This document shows, piece after piece, positions 1-8,827 of a stretch of DNA of 64,000 bases. The notes beneath the pieces were generated by a model that did no database searches, was not told the origin of the DNA, and saw only the letters and a list, made by a program, of their open reading frames with translations. The position numbers and the translations under genes were made by a program. The first letter of the stretch is position 1. Each line of letters opens with the position of its first letter. The stretch is from positions 1-64,000 of the forward strand of contig JAEYWK010000092.1 of the NCBI GenBank assembly GCA_023431345.1, given 5' to 3'. This stretch comes from Pseudomonadota bacterium. GTDB taxonomy: Bacteria > Myxococcota_A > Polyangia > Polyangiales > Polyangiaceae.

Positions 1-232
1 TGCCGGCGCCGCTCGCGCCGGCGGTGGGTACGCCAGAGCTACCAGCGGCGCCGGTCGAGCCGCTCGCGCCCACGGCGCCGCCGCTGGGCGCTCCCGCCGT
101 CGCGGCTGGGGCGCCTGCCGATCCGCCGACTGCATCGCCGAGGGCCGGGCTCCCGTCGCCGCACGCAGCGAGCAAAGGCGACACCGCCAAGAGCAGGGGG
201 ACTCCGAACGCCGACTTGCTGATCGAATGCAT
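1..232 (-). CDS. Lipoprotein, N-terminal part only (runs off the left edge)
   Basis: The reading frame starts at an ATG at 232 on the minus strand and is still open at base 1, giving 77 codons. It begins MHSISKSAF, followed by a hydrophobic stretch and the lipobox LLAAC with the acceptor Cys at residue 24. After the Cys comes a Gly/Ala/Ser-rich linker of the kind seen in most lipoproteins of this window. The enzymatic or binding domain would lie beyond the edge, so no function can be given. The lipoprotein call rests on the visible signal peptide and is fairly sure. Confidence 0.75.
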   Translation of the reverse strand, partial: MHSISKSAFGVPLLLAVSPLLAACGDGSPALGDAVGGSAGAPAATAGAPSGGAVGASGSTGAAGSSGVPTAGASGAG

Positions 233-579
233 GTTTGGGTCTATTGGTTCTTGCCGTGTGCGGTGACGGCGCCGAGCCCAGGCGCAGCATCACGCCCACT
301 CCGTCTGTCACAGCTCGTCACTCGTCCGCAGTCGGGTCTACGCCGACGCCAAACCGATCACGAACCGCATAAATTTCGCCACGGTTCCGCTGGGCGCGGC
401 AAATTTCTCCTAATCTCGGCGTTTCGCCGGACGCCGAGCGGGCAGGCTGGTGTTGCGCTTTCTGCAACTGAGAGTGCCGATAATATCACCTAGCGCAACG
501 TTGGCTGGGGCGGGCTCGGGAGCTATCCTCCGTGCTCGACGACGCCGGCTGGGCGTCCTGAACCCGAGAGAGAGCCACC
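233..579. promoter_or_regulatory. Intergenic region between the left lipoprotein and ilvC
   Basis: This 347-bp gap separates two divergent genes and should hold both promoters. Visible items are AAATTT at 371-376 and 401-406, which with GCC at 378-380 and GGC at 398-400 form a bulged inverted repeat. There is an AT-rich GATAAT at 479-484 with a poorly spaced TTGCGC at 453-458, and a 6-bp hairpin GACGCC/GGCGTC at 541-557. A purine-rich GAGAGAG at about 567-574 is the ilvC ribosome binding site. No leader peptide or attenuator was recognised. Confidence 0.35.
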
Positions 580-2064
580 ATGTCACGTCAGAACTACTTC
601 AATACCCTCACGATGGCGCAGAAGCTGGAGCAGCTCGGTCAATGCCGCTTCATGGACCGGAGCGAGTTCAACGGCGTCGAGCGCCTCAAGGGCAAGAAGG
701 TGGTCATCGTCGGCTGCGGCGCTCAGGGCTTGAACCAGGGCCTCAACATGCGCGACTCCGGCCTCGACGTGAGCTACGCGCTGCGCGCGGACGCGATTCA
801 GCAGAAGCGCCCCAGCTTCACCAACGCCACCAGCAACGGCTTCAAGGTGGGCACGTACGAAGAGCTGATCCCGACCGCGGATTTGGTGTGCAACCTGGCC
901 CCCGACAAGCAGCACGCGGACGTGGTGTCGAAGGTCATGCCGCTGATGAAGAAGGGCGCGACGCTCGCTTACAGCCACGGCTTCAACATCGTCGAGGAAG
1001 GTCAAGCCATCCGCAAAGACCTGACGGTGGTGATGGTGGCCCCGAAGTGTCCGGGCACCGAGGTGCGCGAAGAGTACAAGCGCGGCTTCGGCGTGCCGAC
1101 GCTGATCGCCGTCCACAAGGAGAACGATCCGAACGGCGACGGCCTCGAGATCGCCAAGGCCTACGCCGCCGCGACGGGCGGTGACCGCGCAGGCGTGCTG
1201 GAGTCGAGCTTCGTCGCGGAGGTGAAGAGCGATCTGATGGGCGAGCAGACGATCTTGTGCGGCATGCTGCAGACCGGCTCGATCTTGTGCTTCGACCGCA
1301 TGGTCGCCGAGGGCATCGATCGCGGCTACGCCAGCAAGCTCGTGCAGTACGGCTGGGAGACGATCACGGAGGCGCTCAAGCAAGGCGGCATCACGCTGAT
1401 GATGGATCGCCTCAGTAACCCCGCCAAAATCAAGGCTTTCGAGCTGGCCGAAGAGCTGCGCGGCCTGATGCGCCCGCTGTTCAAGAAGCACCAAGACGAC
1501 ATCATCACCGGCGTCTTCAGCTCGACCATGATGAAGGATTGGGACGCCGGCGACGTCAACCTACTCGGCTGGCGCGCGGCCACGAGCGACACCGCCTTCG
1601 AGCAAACGCCGGCGGGGGACCAGAAGATCGGCGAGCAGGAGTATTTCGACCACGCCGTGCTCATGGTCGCGATGGTGAAGGCCGGCGTCGAGCTGGCGTT
1701 CGAGTGCATGGTGGAGGTCGGGATGAAGCCGGAGAGCGCCTACTACGAGTCGCTCCACGAGACTCCCCTCATCGCCAACCTGATCTCGCGCAAGAAGCTG
1801 TACGAGATGAACAAGGTCATCAGCGACACCGCCGAGTACGGCTGCTACCTGTTCAGCCACGCCGCCGTCCCGCTGCTGAAGGAGTTCATGGCGAAGCAGT
1901 CGACGGACGTGATCGGCAAGCCATTCGGCGCGGGCAGCCAGCAGGTCGACAACCGCAAGCTGCTCAGCGTCAACCAAGCGATCGAGAGCCACCCCGTCGA
2001 GAAGATCGGCGGCACCTTGCGCGGCTACATGACGGCGATGAAGCAAATCGCGGTCGGCGGCTGA
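580..2064 (+). CDS. ilvC: Ketol-acid reductoisomerase, long (class II) form
   Basis: IlvC converts acetolactate or acetohydroxybutyrate to the dihydroxy acid with NADPH and Mg2+, the second common step of Val/Leu/Ile synthesis in the cytosol. The 494-residue length and close similarity to the E. coli type (about 491 residues) mark it as class II, with a duplicated C-terminal knotted domain. The Rossmann motif [10 protein letters not shown] is at about residues 41-50, the catalytic His in YSHGF at about 133, and metal ligands D218 and E222 in SDLMGEQ. The ATG follows a purine-rich GAGAGAG. No ilvB, ilvN or ilvD is adjacent. Identification is very sure. Confidence 0.97.
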   Translation: MSRQNYFNTLTMAQKLEQLGQCRFMDRSEFNGVERLKGKKVVIVGCGAQGLNQGLNMRDSGLDVSYALRADAIQQKRPSFTNATSNGFKVGTYEELIPTADLVCNLAPDKQHADVVSKVMPLMKKGATLAYSHGFNIVEEGQAIRKDLTVVMVAPKCPGTEVREEYKRGFGVPTLIAVHKENDPNGDGLEIAKAYAAATGGDRAGVLESSFVAEVKSDLMGEQTILCGMLQTGSILCFDRMVAEGIDRGYASKLVQYGWETITEALKQGGITLMMDRLSNPAKIKAFELAEELRGLMRPLFKKHQDDIITGVFSSTMMKDWDAGDVNLLGWRAATSDTAFEQTPAGDQKIGEQEYFDHAVLMVAMVKAGVELAFECMVEVGMKPESAYYESLHETPLIANLISRKKLYEMNKVISDTAEYGCYLFSHAAVPLLKEFMAKQSTDVIGKPFGAGSQQVDNRKLLSVNQAIESHPVEKIGGTLRGYMTAMKQIAVGG

Positions 2065-2080
2065 GTCGCGGGGCGCGCCG

Positions 2081-3418
2081 ATGTCCGACGCGGCGCCCCT
2101 CACCGCGCCCACGGGGCCGGGACTAACTCTAGTCACCGGCCCCAACGGCTCCGGCAAGTCGAGCGCCGCGCGCGCGCTCGCCGAAAGCGTTCCGGGGGCG
2201 CGCTGGCTCTCTGCCGAATCACAGCAGGCGTTTTACGAAGCAGAGCTGGGGCGCGACAACAGCAACTTTCAGGAGGCCACGGACCTCGGCTCGACGCCGC
2301 GAGACCTGCTCGGAGAGCGCGGGCGTGAGCACCCGCTCTCTGCCGCGTTCCGACTGGAATCGATCTGGGACCGCGGCTACCGTGCGCTCTCCACGGGCGA
2401 GTCGCGCAAGGTGCTCCTGCTGCAGGCGGTGCTGGATGAGCCGGCGCTCTTGGTCCTCGATGAGCCGTTCGACGGGCTGGATCGAGTCGCCTGCGCCGAG
2501 CTGGCGCGGGCCATCGAGCAGGTCGCCAAGAGCCTGCCCGTGATCGTCGTCGGAACGTTCACGGCAGGGGCGCTGCCGTTCGACGCCGAGGCGCTCCGGC
2601 AACTGGGGGAAGTGCTGGTCATCGAGCGAGGGCGAGCGGTGTTTCGCGGCTCCGTGCAGCAGTTTGCCGAGCGAGACCGCGAGCGCTCGACCTCGCGGCC
2701 GCCCCCACCGGTCGAGCTCGGTAGTTATTACGACCCGCTCGACCCGAGCGTGCCGCTCGTCGAGCTCGCGAGCGGCTGCGTGCGCTACGGCGAGCGAGCC
2801 GTGTTCGAGGGCCTCGATTTCCGCGTCGCTGCCGGCCAGCACACGCTCATCGAAGGGCCGAACGGCTCCGGCAAGACGACGCTGCTCGAGATGCTGACGG
2901 GCGACCACCCGCAGGCCTACAGCAACGACCTGCGCCTGTTCGGCCGCCGCCGCGGCAGCGGCGAGACGGTCTGGGACATCAAGAAGCACGTCGGCCTGGT
3001 GTCGTCTCGGCTGCACCGCGACTACCGCGTCGGCGGAAGCGTGGAGGAAGTGCTGCTGAGCGGCCTCTACGACAGCATCGGCGTCTACCAACGGCCGGAG
3101 CCGAGCCATCGCGCCCGCGCGCGCGCCTGGCTCTCTTGGCTCGACCTTGGCCTCGCGCCCAGCGCGGCCTTTCGCGAGCTGTCGTTCGGCCACCAGCGCT
3201 TGCTGCTGATCGCGCGAGCCGCCATCAAGCTGCCGCCTTTGCTCGTGCTCGACGAGCCGACCACGGGCCTGGACGCGAGCAATCGGCAGCGCGCCCTCGA
3301 GCTGGTCGAGTCGCTGTGCGTCCAACACCGGAGCACGGTATTGATGGTGACCCACCGAGCCGACGAACGCGCGTTCTGGCAAGCGCGAGTGGGCGGCGCC
3401 ATCCTCTCCCTCGGCTGA
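2081..3418 (+). CDS. ModF/PhrA-like protein with two fused ABC ATPase domains
   Basis: Two complete ABC domains lie in one 445-residue chain without membrane segments. Walker A motifs are TGPNGSGKSS (about residue 19) and EGPNGSGKTT (about 259), each followed by a signature (LSTGESRK and LSFGHQR) and a Walker B ending LDEPFDGLD or LDEPTTGLD. The atypical LSTGE first signature and the overall order match the ModF/PhrA family, linked in E. coli to the molybdate locus and once described as photorepair-related; its substrate is unclear. It starts 16 bases after ilvC and is probably cotranscribed, although no functional link to branched-chain synthesis is known. No permease or molybdate genes are near. 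Confidence 0.8.
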   Translation: MSDAAPLTAPTGPGLTLVTGPNGSGKSSAARALAESVPGARWLSAESQQAFYEAELGRDNSNFQEATDLGSTPRDLLGERGREHPLSAAFRLESIWDRGYRALSTGESRKVLLLQAVLDEPALLVLDEPFDGLDRVACAELARAIEQVAKSLPVIVVGTFTAGALPFDAEALRQLGEVLVIERGRAVFRGSVQQFAERDRERSTSRPPPPVELGSYYDPLDPSVPLVELASGCVRYGERAVFEGLDFRVAAGQHTLIEGPNGSGKTTLLEMLTGDHPQAYSNDLRLFGRRRGSGETVWDIKKHVGLVSSRLHRDYRVGGSVEEVLLSGLYDSIGVYQRPEPSHRARARAWLSWLDLGLAPSAAFRELSFGHQRLLLIARAAIKLPPLLVLDEPTTGLDASNRQRALELVESLCVQHRSTVLMVTHRADERAFWQARVGGAILSLG

Positions 3419-3428
3419 CATTTACCGC

Positions 3429-3445
3429 CGTCTCATCGAGAGACG
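3429..3445 (+). terminator. Weak hairpin after the double ABC gene
   Basis: CGTCTC at 3429-3434 can pair with GAGACG at 3440-3445 around a 5-base loop, 10 bases after the ABC stop codon. There is no U-tract, so a role as a terminator is only possible. Confidence 0.25.
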
Positions 3446-3529
3446 CGGATCACTCATGGGGCGCCGTCAGGCTTCCGTAACAACGGGTGACGCGTCGGAC
3501 ACTGCGCGTCCGTTTGTACCGAAGCGGAC

Positions 3530-3558
3530 CCACGTGACTGAGCGGCACGTGGCTTCTT
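3530..3558 (+). terminator. Hairpin CCACGTG/CACGTGG followed by a short pyrimidine tract
   Basis: A 7-bp perfect stem (3530-3536 with 3546-3552) and 9-base loop is followed by CTTCTT. It lies in the 320-bp gap (3419-3738) before the hybrid kinase and could end the ilvC transcript. CACGTG is also a common protein-binding palindrome, so it could instead be an operator. Nothing else stands out in this gap. Confidence 0.35.
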
Positions 3559-3738
3559 GCCTCGAAAAACGCCGCAAACTGAACGAAAACGCCGCTCTCA
3601 GCGCTAGCCGAGCGCAGCTGGCCCTGATAGTGTGAAGCGGTTCACTCCGAGCTGCCGGTGCGTGCGCTCACCCAGCACGGAAGAACGAGGGATACGTGGG
3701 CTTCTTCTGTCTGCCGAGCGCGCGAGGGTGGATTTCGC

Positions 3739-5352
3739 ATGGAAACCGTCGTTCCCGAAGCGCCGAGCACCTGCTTGCGTGTGTTACTGGTCGAAGACTG
3801 CCAGCCTGACGCCGAGCTGGTCGAGCTCGAGCTGCGCGCCCAAGGCTTCGAGACCGAGATCGTTCGCGTCGAGTCACGCATCGAGCTGCAAGCAGCGCTC
3901 GACCAGCGCGACTTCGACGTGGTGCTTTGCGAGCACTCACTCGAGATGGGCGCGCTAGCGGCGCTGCGCCTCGTCCAGCGGAGCGGGCTCGACCTGCCGT
4001 TCGTGGTGTTGTCGCGCGCCTCGCTGGAGGTCGAGGCCCTCGAGCTCATGCGGGCCGGCGCCCATGACTACCTGTTCATGCACGCCTTGAGCCGCCTCGG
4101 CGCGGTCATCGAGCGCGAGCTCAGAGAGGCGACCATGCGCGCGGAGTCCAGGCGCCTGCAGCAGCGCCTGGTGCTGGCAGATCGGCTGAGCTCGGTCGGT
4201 ATGCTGGCGGCCGGAGTAGCCCACGAAATCAACAATCCGCTCGCCTACGTGCTCGGCAACCTCGAGTTCGCGCTCGGTCATTTGGCGCGAAGCCCCGCCG
4301 CCCGCCGACGCGGCCTCGCGGCCGAATTCACACAAGCGCTCACCCAGGCGCGAGAAGGCGCTGAGCGCATCCGCCAAACGACTCGCGACCTCCGCGTCTT
4401 CTGCCGCAGCGATCACGACGAGCGCCGCCCCGTCAACGTCGTCGGGGTGATGGAGTCGTCGATTCGCATGGCATGGAACGAGATTCGCCACCGGGCTCGC
4501 CTCGAGCGCAGTTTCGAGCCGGTGCCGAGCATCCTCGTCAATGAGGCCCGGCTCGGCCAGGTCTTCATCAACCTCTTGGTGAACGCCGCTCAGGCGGTGC
4601 CCGAGGGCGACACGAACGGCAACCAAATCACGGTCAGCATCCGCTTGCTCGGTGACGAGATCGCGGTCGATGTCCGCGACAGCGGCTGCGGCATCGCGCC
4701 CCACAACCTCGAGCGCATCTTCGACCCATTCTTCACCACCAAACCGGAGGGTATCGGCAGCGGCATCGGGCTGTCGATCTGCCGCAGCATCCTCGGCGAC
4801 GTCGGCGGGTCGCTCGACGTCCGTAGTGAGCTCGGCACGGGCAGCTGCTTTCGAGTGCGCCTGCCCGCGCGAGCAGGCGCGCACTCGCAGCAACCCCCTC
4901 CCGCCGAGATCGTCCCGCTGCGGCGCGCGCGCGTGATGGCCATCGACGATGAGCCGTCGCTGTGCGCGGTGCTCAAGCGCCTACTCAAGCGCGATCACGA
5001 GGTCGTCTCCTTCACCGACGCGCGAGAAGCCCTGAGCGCGCTCGAGCGCGATGGGGATTTCGACGTCGTTTTCTGCGACTTGATGATGCCCAGCCTCTCC
5101 GGCATCGACTTTCACCGAGCGCTCGCCGAGCTCGACCCCGACCTGGCGTCGCGCGTCGTGTTCGTGACGGGGGGAGCGCTCAACGGCCCCGCTCGCAGGT
5201 TGCTCGAGACCATGTCCAACCGCGTCGTCGAGAAGCCGTTCGACGGTTCCACGCTGCTCGCCGCCATCAACCAGGTGATCGACAGCTTCCCGAGGTCCGG
5301 CACTTGGCTGAAAGAGGAGCTGGGGCCCGACGCCAAGCGGCGCCTGGCTTGA
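3739..5352 (+). CDS. Hybrid histidine kinase: degenerate receiver, HisKA, HATPase, C-terminal receiver
   Basis: A cytoplasmic signalling protein of 537 residues with no membrane segment. Residues about 14-125 form a receiver-like domain in which the phospho-accepting Asp is replaced by E65 (VVLCEHS) and the usual Lys by M114, while E19 and D20 remain. The kinase core follows: H162 in VAHEINNPL, N-box NLLVNAAQA and ATP-lid motifs DSGCGIAP and GSGIGLSI. The C-terminal receiver (about 400-520) looks active, with D447 in FCDLMMP and K499 in EKPF. The ATG at 3739 has GAGGGTGG upstream; a GTG at 3658 would add 27 unconserved-looking residues. No partner output gene is adjacent. Confidence 0.9.
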   Translation: METVVPEAPSTCLRVLLVEDCQPDAELVELELRAQGFETEIVRVESRIELQAALDQRDFDVVLCEHSLEMGALAALRLVQRSGLDLPFVVLSRASLEVEALELMRAGAHDYLFMHALSRLGAVIERELREATMRAESRRLQQRLVLADRLSSVGMLAAGVAHEINNPLAYVLGNLEFALGHLARSPAARRRGLAAEFTQALTQAREGAERIRQTTRDLRVFCRSDHDERRPVNVVGVMESSIRMAWNEIRHRARLERSFEPVPSILVNEARLGQVFINLLVNAAQAVPEGDTNGNQITVSIRLLGDEIAVDVRDSGCGIAPHNLERIFDPFFTTKPEGIGSGIGLSICRSILGDVGGSLDVRSELGTGSCFRVRLPARAGAHSQQPPPAEIVPLRRARVMAIDDEPSLCAVLKRLLKRDHEVVSFTDAREALSALERDGDFDVVFCDLMMPSLSGIDFHRALAELDPDLASRVVFVTGGALNGPARRLLETMSNRVVEKPFDGSTLLAAINQVIDSFPRSGTWLKEELGPDAKRRLA

Positions 5353-5469
5353 GGGGTCTCGTTGTCCCCCGACGCCTGCGAGCTGATCTCTCCGCCCAAA
5401 ACGAAGGCTCGCCCCTGCGCCTCTACCGCGCCCCGCGCGTCCGCTAGCCCTGACCTCCTGGACGCTCCG

Positions 5470-6093
5470 CTAACTCGCCTTCGACGCGCGGCCGATCTGG
5501 TGGAAGCCGGAAAAACGCGGCGCTCCCGCCACGTAATGCTCGTCGAGGCTGTCGATTACGAAGCCGGCCGCGCGCAGCTGCTCGGCGGCGTCGCGAGTGA
5601 GGTGACAGCCGCCGGCCAGCGCTCGCCAGACCGGCTCGATGCGCCGCTGCCAGGTACGCACCGTGGCGTCGGGCGCGCGGGCGTGCTCACAAAAAAGCAG
5701 CACGCCGTCTGGCTTGAGGGCGCGCCACGCCGCCGCCAGTACGCGCTGGGGCTCCGGCACGGTGCAAAGGGTGTACGTGAGCACCACGGTGTCGACGCTC
5801 TCGGCCGGCGCCACGTCGAAGCTCGCGGACTGAGAGCGCAGCTCCACGGGAAACGCCACGTTCGCGCTGCGGCGGCGCGCGATGTTGCCGAGCTCGATGC
5901 TCGGATCCACCCCGATCAAGCGGGACACCGCGCTCGCATCGTAAAATGGCAGGTTGAGCCCGCCGCCGATGCCCGGTTCGAGCACCACGCCGCGCGCCTT
6001 GCCCACCACCTTCGCGCGTTGCTCGCCAACCAGTGCCAACCCGCAAGCGGCGTCGATGACGCGAGGTAAGACGTAGCGGTCGTAGAAGCCCAT
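5470..6093 (-). CDS. Class I SAM-dependent methyltransferase
   Basis: The 207-residue protein has a class I methyltransferase core: motif I LEPGIGGGLN at about residue 39, the acidic end of strand 2 in IGVDPS, and motif IV/post region LTYTLCTVPEP. The closest general resemblance is to the UbiE/METTL7-like group that methylates small lipophilic molecules or thiols, but the substrate cannot be read from sequence. The start is taken at ATG 6093; GTG at 6096 would add one residue. It converges with the hybrid kinase and stands alone. Confidence 0.8.
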   Translation of the reverse strand: MGFYDRYVLPRVIDAACGLALVGEQRAKVVGKARGVVLEPGIGGGLNLPFYDASAVSRLIGVDPSIELGNIARRRSANVAFPVELRSQSASFDVAPAESVDTVVLTYTLCTVPEPQRVLAAAWRALKPDGVLLFCEHARAPDATVRTWQRRIEPVWRALAGGCHLTRDAAEQLRAAGFVIDSLDEHYVAGAPRFSGFHQIGRASKAS

Positions 6094-6248
6094 CACGCGA
6101 TATTACGCCGAGCGCGGGATGGTCACGCCGGCTTTGATCCCAGTGAGGCACCCCTCCCCGTCAGACGTCGCAATACGCTGTCGAGTTGCTGGTTCGGAAC
6201 CTGCAGCCCGGGCTCCACGCGCTACGGCGCGAGCAAAAGGAGGCGACG

Positions 6249-6725
6249 ATGTTGGTATCGGAACTGATGACGCGAGAGCCGGCGCGAGCCAGCGCCGACG
6301 AGAGGCTGTCGGCCGCGGCCGGCAGGATGTGGGAGCACGACTGTGGCGCGCTCCCGGTCGTGCAAGACGGCCGGGTCGTGGGGATGATCACCGACCGCGA
6401 CATCTGCATGGCGACTTGGTCGCGCGGGCTGCCCCCCGACGCGATCGAGGTAATCAGCGCGATGTCGACGCGGCTGGTGAGCTGTCAGCCAACGGACACG
6501 CTCGAGGACGTCGAGAAAGCGATGCGCTCCAATCAGGTGCGCCGCTTGCCCGTCCTGAGCAGCGACGGACGCCTCGTCGGCATCATCTCACTGGCCGACA
6601 TCGTGACGCGCGCCGAGACGACGCGCTCGCACGACGGCAATGGCTTGACCACGACGCTGGCAGGTATTTGCCAGCCGGCGGCGTCGCCCAAGAGCATGCG
6701 CGCTTCGACGCTGCGCGCGAGCTGA
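6249..6725 (+). CDS. Protein with tandem CBS domains
   Basis: Two CBS domains form a Bateman pair in this 158-residue soluble protein: residues about 1-58 (MTREPARASADERL to GMITDRDIC) and about 70-125 (the repeat ending VGIISLADIV). Such pairs bind adenine nucleotides or SAM and act as energy or ligand sensors. No catalytic domain is fused. The start at 6249 is set by an excellent ribosome site AAAAGGAGG at 6235-6243; a longer frame from 6186 lacks one. The AraC gene begins 19 bases downstream, so the two may share a transcript. Confidence 0.85.
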   Translation: MLVSELMTREPARASADERLSAAAGRMWEHDCGALPVVQDGRVVGMITDRDICMATWSRGLPPDAIEVISAMSTRLVSCQPTDTLEDVEKAMRSNQVRRLPVLSSDGRLVGIISLADIVTRAETTRSHDGNGLTTTLAGICQPAASPKSMRASTLRAS

Positions 6726-6744
6726 GCTAGGGTCCGGGCGCTCG

Positions 6745-7800
6745 ATGGCGCGTTCGCCCGTGATTGCTGCTGCCACCGTCTCGGTCCAAGGCGTTTGGCT
6801 GCTCGCGGCGGGGGCGCGGGCGAGCGGCGTCGACGTGGCGTCGCTGCTCGCCCGTCATGGCTTGGCCGACGCTGCCCATGCCGACGTGGACGCGCGGGTG
6901 CCAGCGAGCGCGGTGCTCGAGCTGTGGGCAGAGCTGCCTGCTCTCTCGGGCTTGCCCCATTTTGGAGTGTGGCTGGCGGAGCTTGCCTGCGCGGCGCCGG
7001 CCACGTCGCTCGGCGCGCGGCTCGTGCAGAGCGCGCCGACGCTCGGAGCCGGGCTGACTCGGCTGTTGCGCTTCGAGCGAGTGCTCCACGGTGTCCAGGC
7101 CACCGGCTTGAACGAGGTCGCCGGCCAGGCGCGCTTCACCCACCGCCCGCCGGTCGGGATCGGTCCTGGCGCGCGGCCCGCCATCGAGTTCGCGTTCGCT
7201 TGGTTGCTCTGCACCGCCCGCCTAACGACCGGCACCGCGCTCGTCCCGAGCGGCGTGACGTTCACGCACGGAGCGTCGGGTGGCCTCGAGGAGTACCGGC
7301 GGGTGCTGGGCGTGGAGCCTCGCTTCGACGCGACCGAAAACGCGCTCGTTCTGCCGAGCGAAGCGCTGCGCTTGCCGCAGCGCACCGCCGACGTGCTGCT
7401 CGAGCGGCTCGTGGAAGGGCACGCGCAAAAGCTCGCGCGCGAGCTGCCGCGAGGCGCCGGGCCTGCCGCGCGCGTGCGGGCGCTGCTCACCCGCAGCCTC
7501 AGCGTCGACGGCTCGGACGCCGCGAGCTTGTCGTCGGTGGCGCGGGAGCTCGGGCTACCAGGCCGCACGCTTCAGCGGCGCTTGGCGGCCGAAGGCACGT
7601 CGTTCGCCGCGCTGCTCGATGAGGTACGCCGAGAGCTCGCCCTCGAGCACCTCGCCGATCGCGCCACCTCCGTCGCGGAGGTCGCGTTCGCGCTCGGTTT
7701 CGGCGATCAAACCGCCTTTCATCGAGCGTTCGTGCGCTGGACGGGCAAAACCCCCGGCGAGCACCGCCGGCTCTTGGCGTCGGAGGCCAACCCGAGCTGA
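6745..7800 (+). CDS. AraC-family transcriptional regulator
   Basis: A 351-residue regulator with an N-terminal arabinose-binding-like effector domain (about residues 20-210, starting VQGVWLLAAGARASGVD) of the type found in OruR/ArgR-like AraC members, and a C-terminal double helix-turn-helix (about 262-345). The second HTH shows the family signature VAEVAFALGFGDQTAFHRAF ending in GKTPGEHRR. It probably controls nearby genes in response to a small molecule; the target is unknown. The ATG lies 19 bases after the CBS gene. Confidence 0.88.
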   Translation: MARSPVIAAATVSVQGVWLLAAGARASGVDVASLLARHGLADAAHADVDARVPASAVLELWAELPALSGLPHFGVWLAELACAAPATSLGARLVQSAPTLGAGLTRLLRFERVLHGVQATGLNEVAGQARFTHRPPVGIGPGARPAIEFAFAWLLCTARLTTGTALVPSGVTFTHGASGGLEEYRRVLGVEPRFDATENALVLPSEALRLPQRTADVLLERLVEGHAQKLARELPRGAGPAARVRALLTRSLSVDGSDAASLSSVARELGLPGRTLQRRLAAEGTSFAALLDEVRRELALEHLADRATSVAEVAFALGFGDQTAFHRAFVRWTGKTPGEHRRLLASEANPS

Positions 7801-7847
7801 CGTGCGAAGCCAAGATCGCGCGTGACCGCGACGTTAGCTTGCAGGGC

Positions 7848-8651
7848 ATGGCCATTCCCCGCGTCCACGCCGTGGAGCTGCACGAGCTGCCCGGCTGCCC
7901 CGCCCTCCTTCGTCGTATCGCCACCGATTACCTGCGCACGGTCGGCGAAGTCTTTCGGGCGTTCGAGCCGATTGGTCCGCTCTTGGCGAGAGCCGTCGAG
8001 GCCCACCCCGCGCGCCGCATCGTGGACTTGTGCTCGGGCGGCGCAGGTCCCGTCGTGACGCTGGCCGAATCGTTGCGAGAGCGCGCGGGCCTGGCGCCGG
8101 AGGTCGTCTTGACCGACCTGCATCCGAACCTCGACGCCTTCGAGTGGGCGGCGCAGCGAGCTCGGGTGCCGGTCAGCTACGAGCGAGAGCCCGTCGACGC
8201 GCTGTCGGTGCCAGAGCGCTTGCAGGGCGTGCGCACGATCTTCGACGCCTTTCATCATTTCCGGCCAGACCAAGCGCGGGGGCTGCTCGTCGACGCGGCG
8301 CGGAAGCGGCAGCCGCTCTTGATCGTCGAAGCCACCGAGCGCTCGCCGAAAGCGCTGCTGGGCATGCTGCTGTTCGTACCGCTGCTCGTGCTGCTATTGA
8401 CGCCTTTCGTGCGCCCGTTCAGCGTAGGTCGCTTACTCTTCACGTACCTGATACCGCTGGCCCCGCCGCTGATCGCGTTCGACGGCGTCGTCTCGTGTCT
8501 GCGCAGCTACACGCCTGCCGAGCTGCGCGGCCTCGCCGCAGGCCTCGAGGCGCCCGACTACTCCATCGAGGTGGGTGAGCTCGCGGCCCGCGGCGGCACC
8601 CTCACCTACTTGCTCGCGGGCGCACCGCCTGCGCCGCAGCGCGGCACCTGA
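7848..8651 (+). CDS. Methyltransferase-like protein with an internal hydrophobic segment
   Basis: The 267-residue product carries a class I methyltransferase-like glycine motif, DLCSGGAGPVVTLAE, at about residue 57, an acidic strand-2 end in VVLTDLHPN, and FDAFHHF further on. About residues 175-220 are strongly hydrophobic, with two likely membrane-dipping stretches (MLLFVPLLVLLLTPF and LFTYLIPLAPPLIAF) before the C-terminal part, unusual for a soluble methyltransferase. ATG 7848 is used; a TTG at 7839 adds three residues. It follows the AraC gene by 47 bases. It could act on a lipid or quinone-like substrate, but this is inference. Confidence 0.6.
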   Translation: MAIPRVHAVELHELPGCPALLRRIATDYLRTVGEVFRAFEPIGPLLARAVEAHPARRIVDLCSGGAGPVVTLAESLRERAGLAPEVVLTDLHPNLDAFEWAAQRARVPVSYEREPVDALSVPERLQGVRTIFDAFHHFRPDQARGLLVDAARKRQPLLIVEATERSPKALLGMLLFVPLLVLLLTPFVRPFSVGRLLFTYLIPLAPPLIAFDGVVSCLRSYTPAELRGLAAGLEAPDYSIEVGELAARGGTLTYLLAGAPPAPQRGT

Positions 8652-8779
8652 GCGCCAAAGCGTCGGATAGACCACCCAGCGCCCGTGCTCGCGGCCGCGC
8701 GGAGCACCACCACGAGAAATTGACAATCAGGCGCGCCGCCCAACTCCACGCTGCATAGTAATGAGTCAAAACGATGCGG

Positions 8780-8787
8780 AACCGGTT
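8780..8787. promoter_or_regulatory. AACCGGTT palindrome, possible LacI-type half-sites
   Basis: The 8-bp palindrome lies 40 bases upstream of the lipoprotein start at 8828. With its flanks it resembles the better palindrome at 31287-31302 upstream of the GH6 gene (11 of 14 positions shared by eye). LacI-family operators typically have a central CG in such a palindrome. A second instance in front of another secreted protein makes a shared regulator possible. Confidence 0.3.
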
Positions 8788-8827
8788 GCATATGCGCTGC
8801 GCGTGGCGCACATTCCCCGTGCCTCCC

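Noticed and set aside
4155..5447. Small extra genes antisense or in other frames of the hybrid kinase
   Set aside because: All overlap motifs of the kinase and receiver domains and have no independent start signals.
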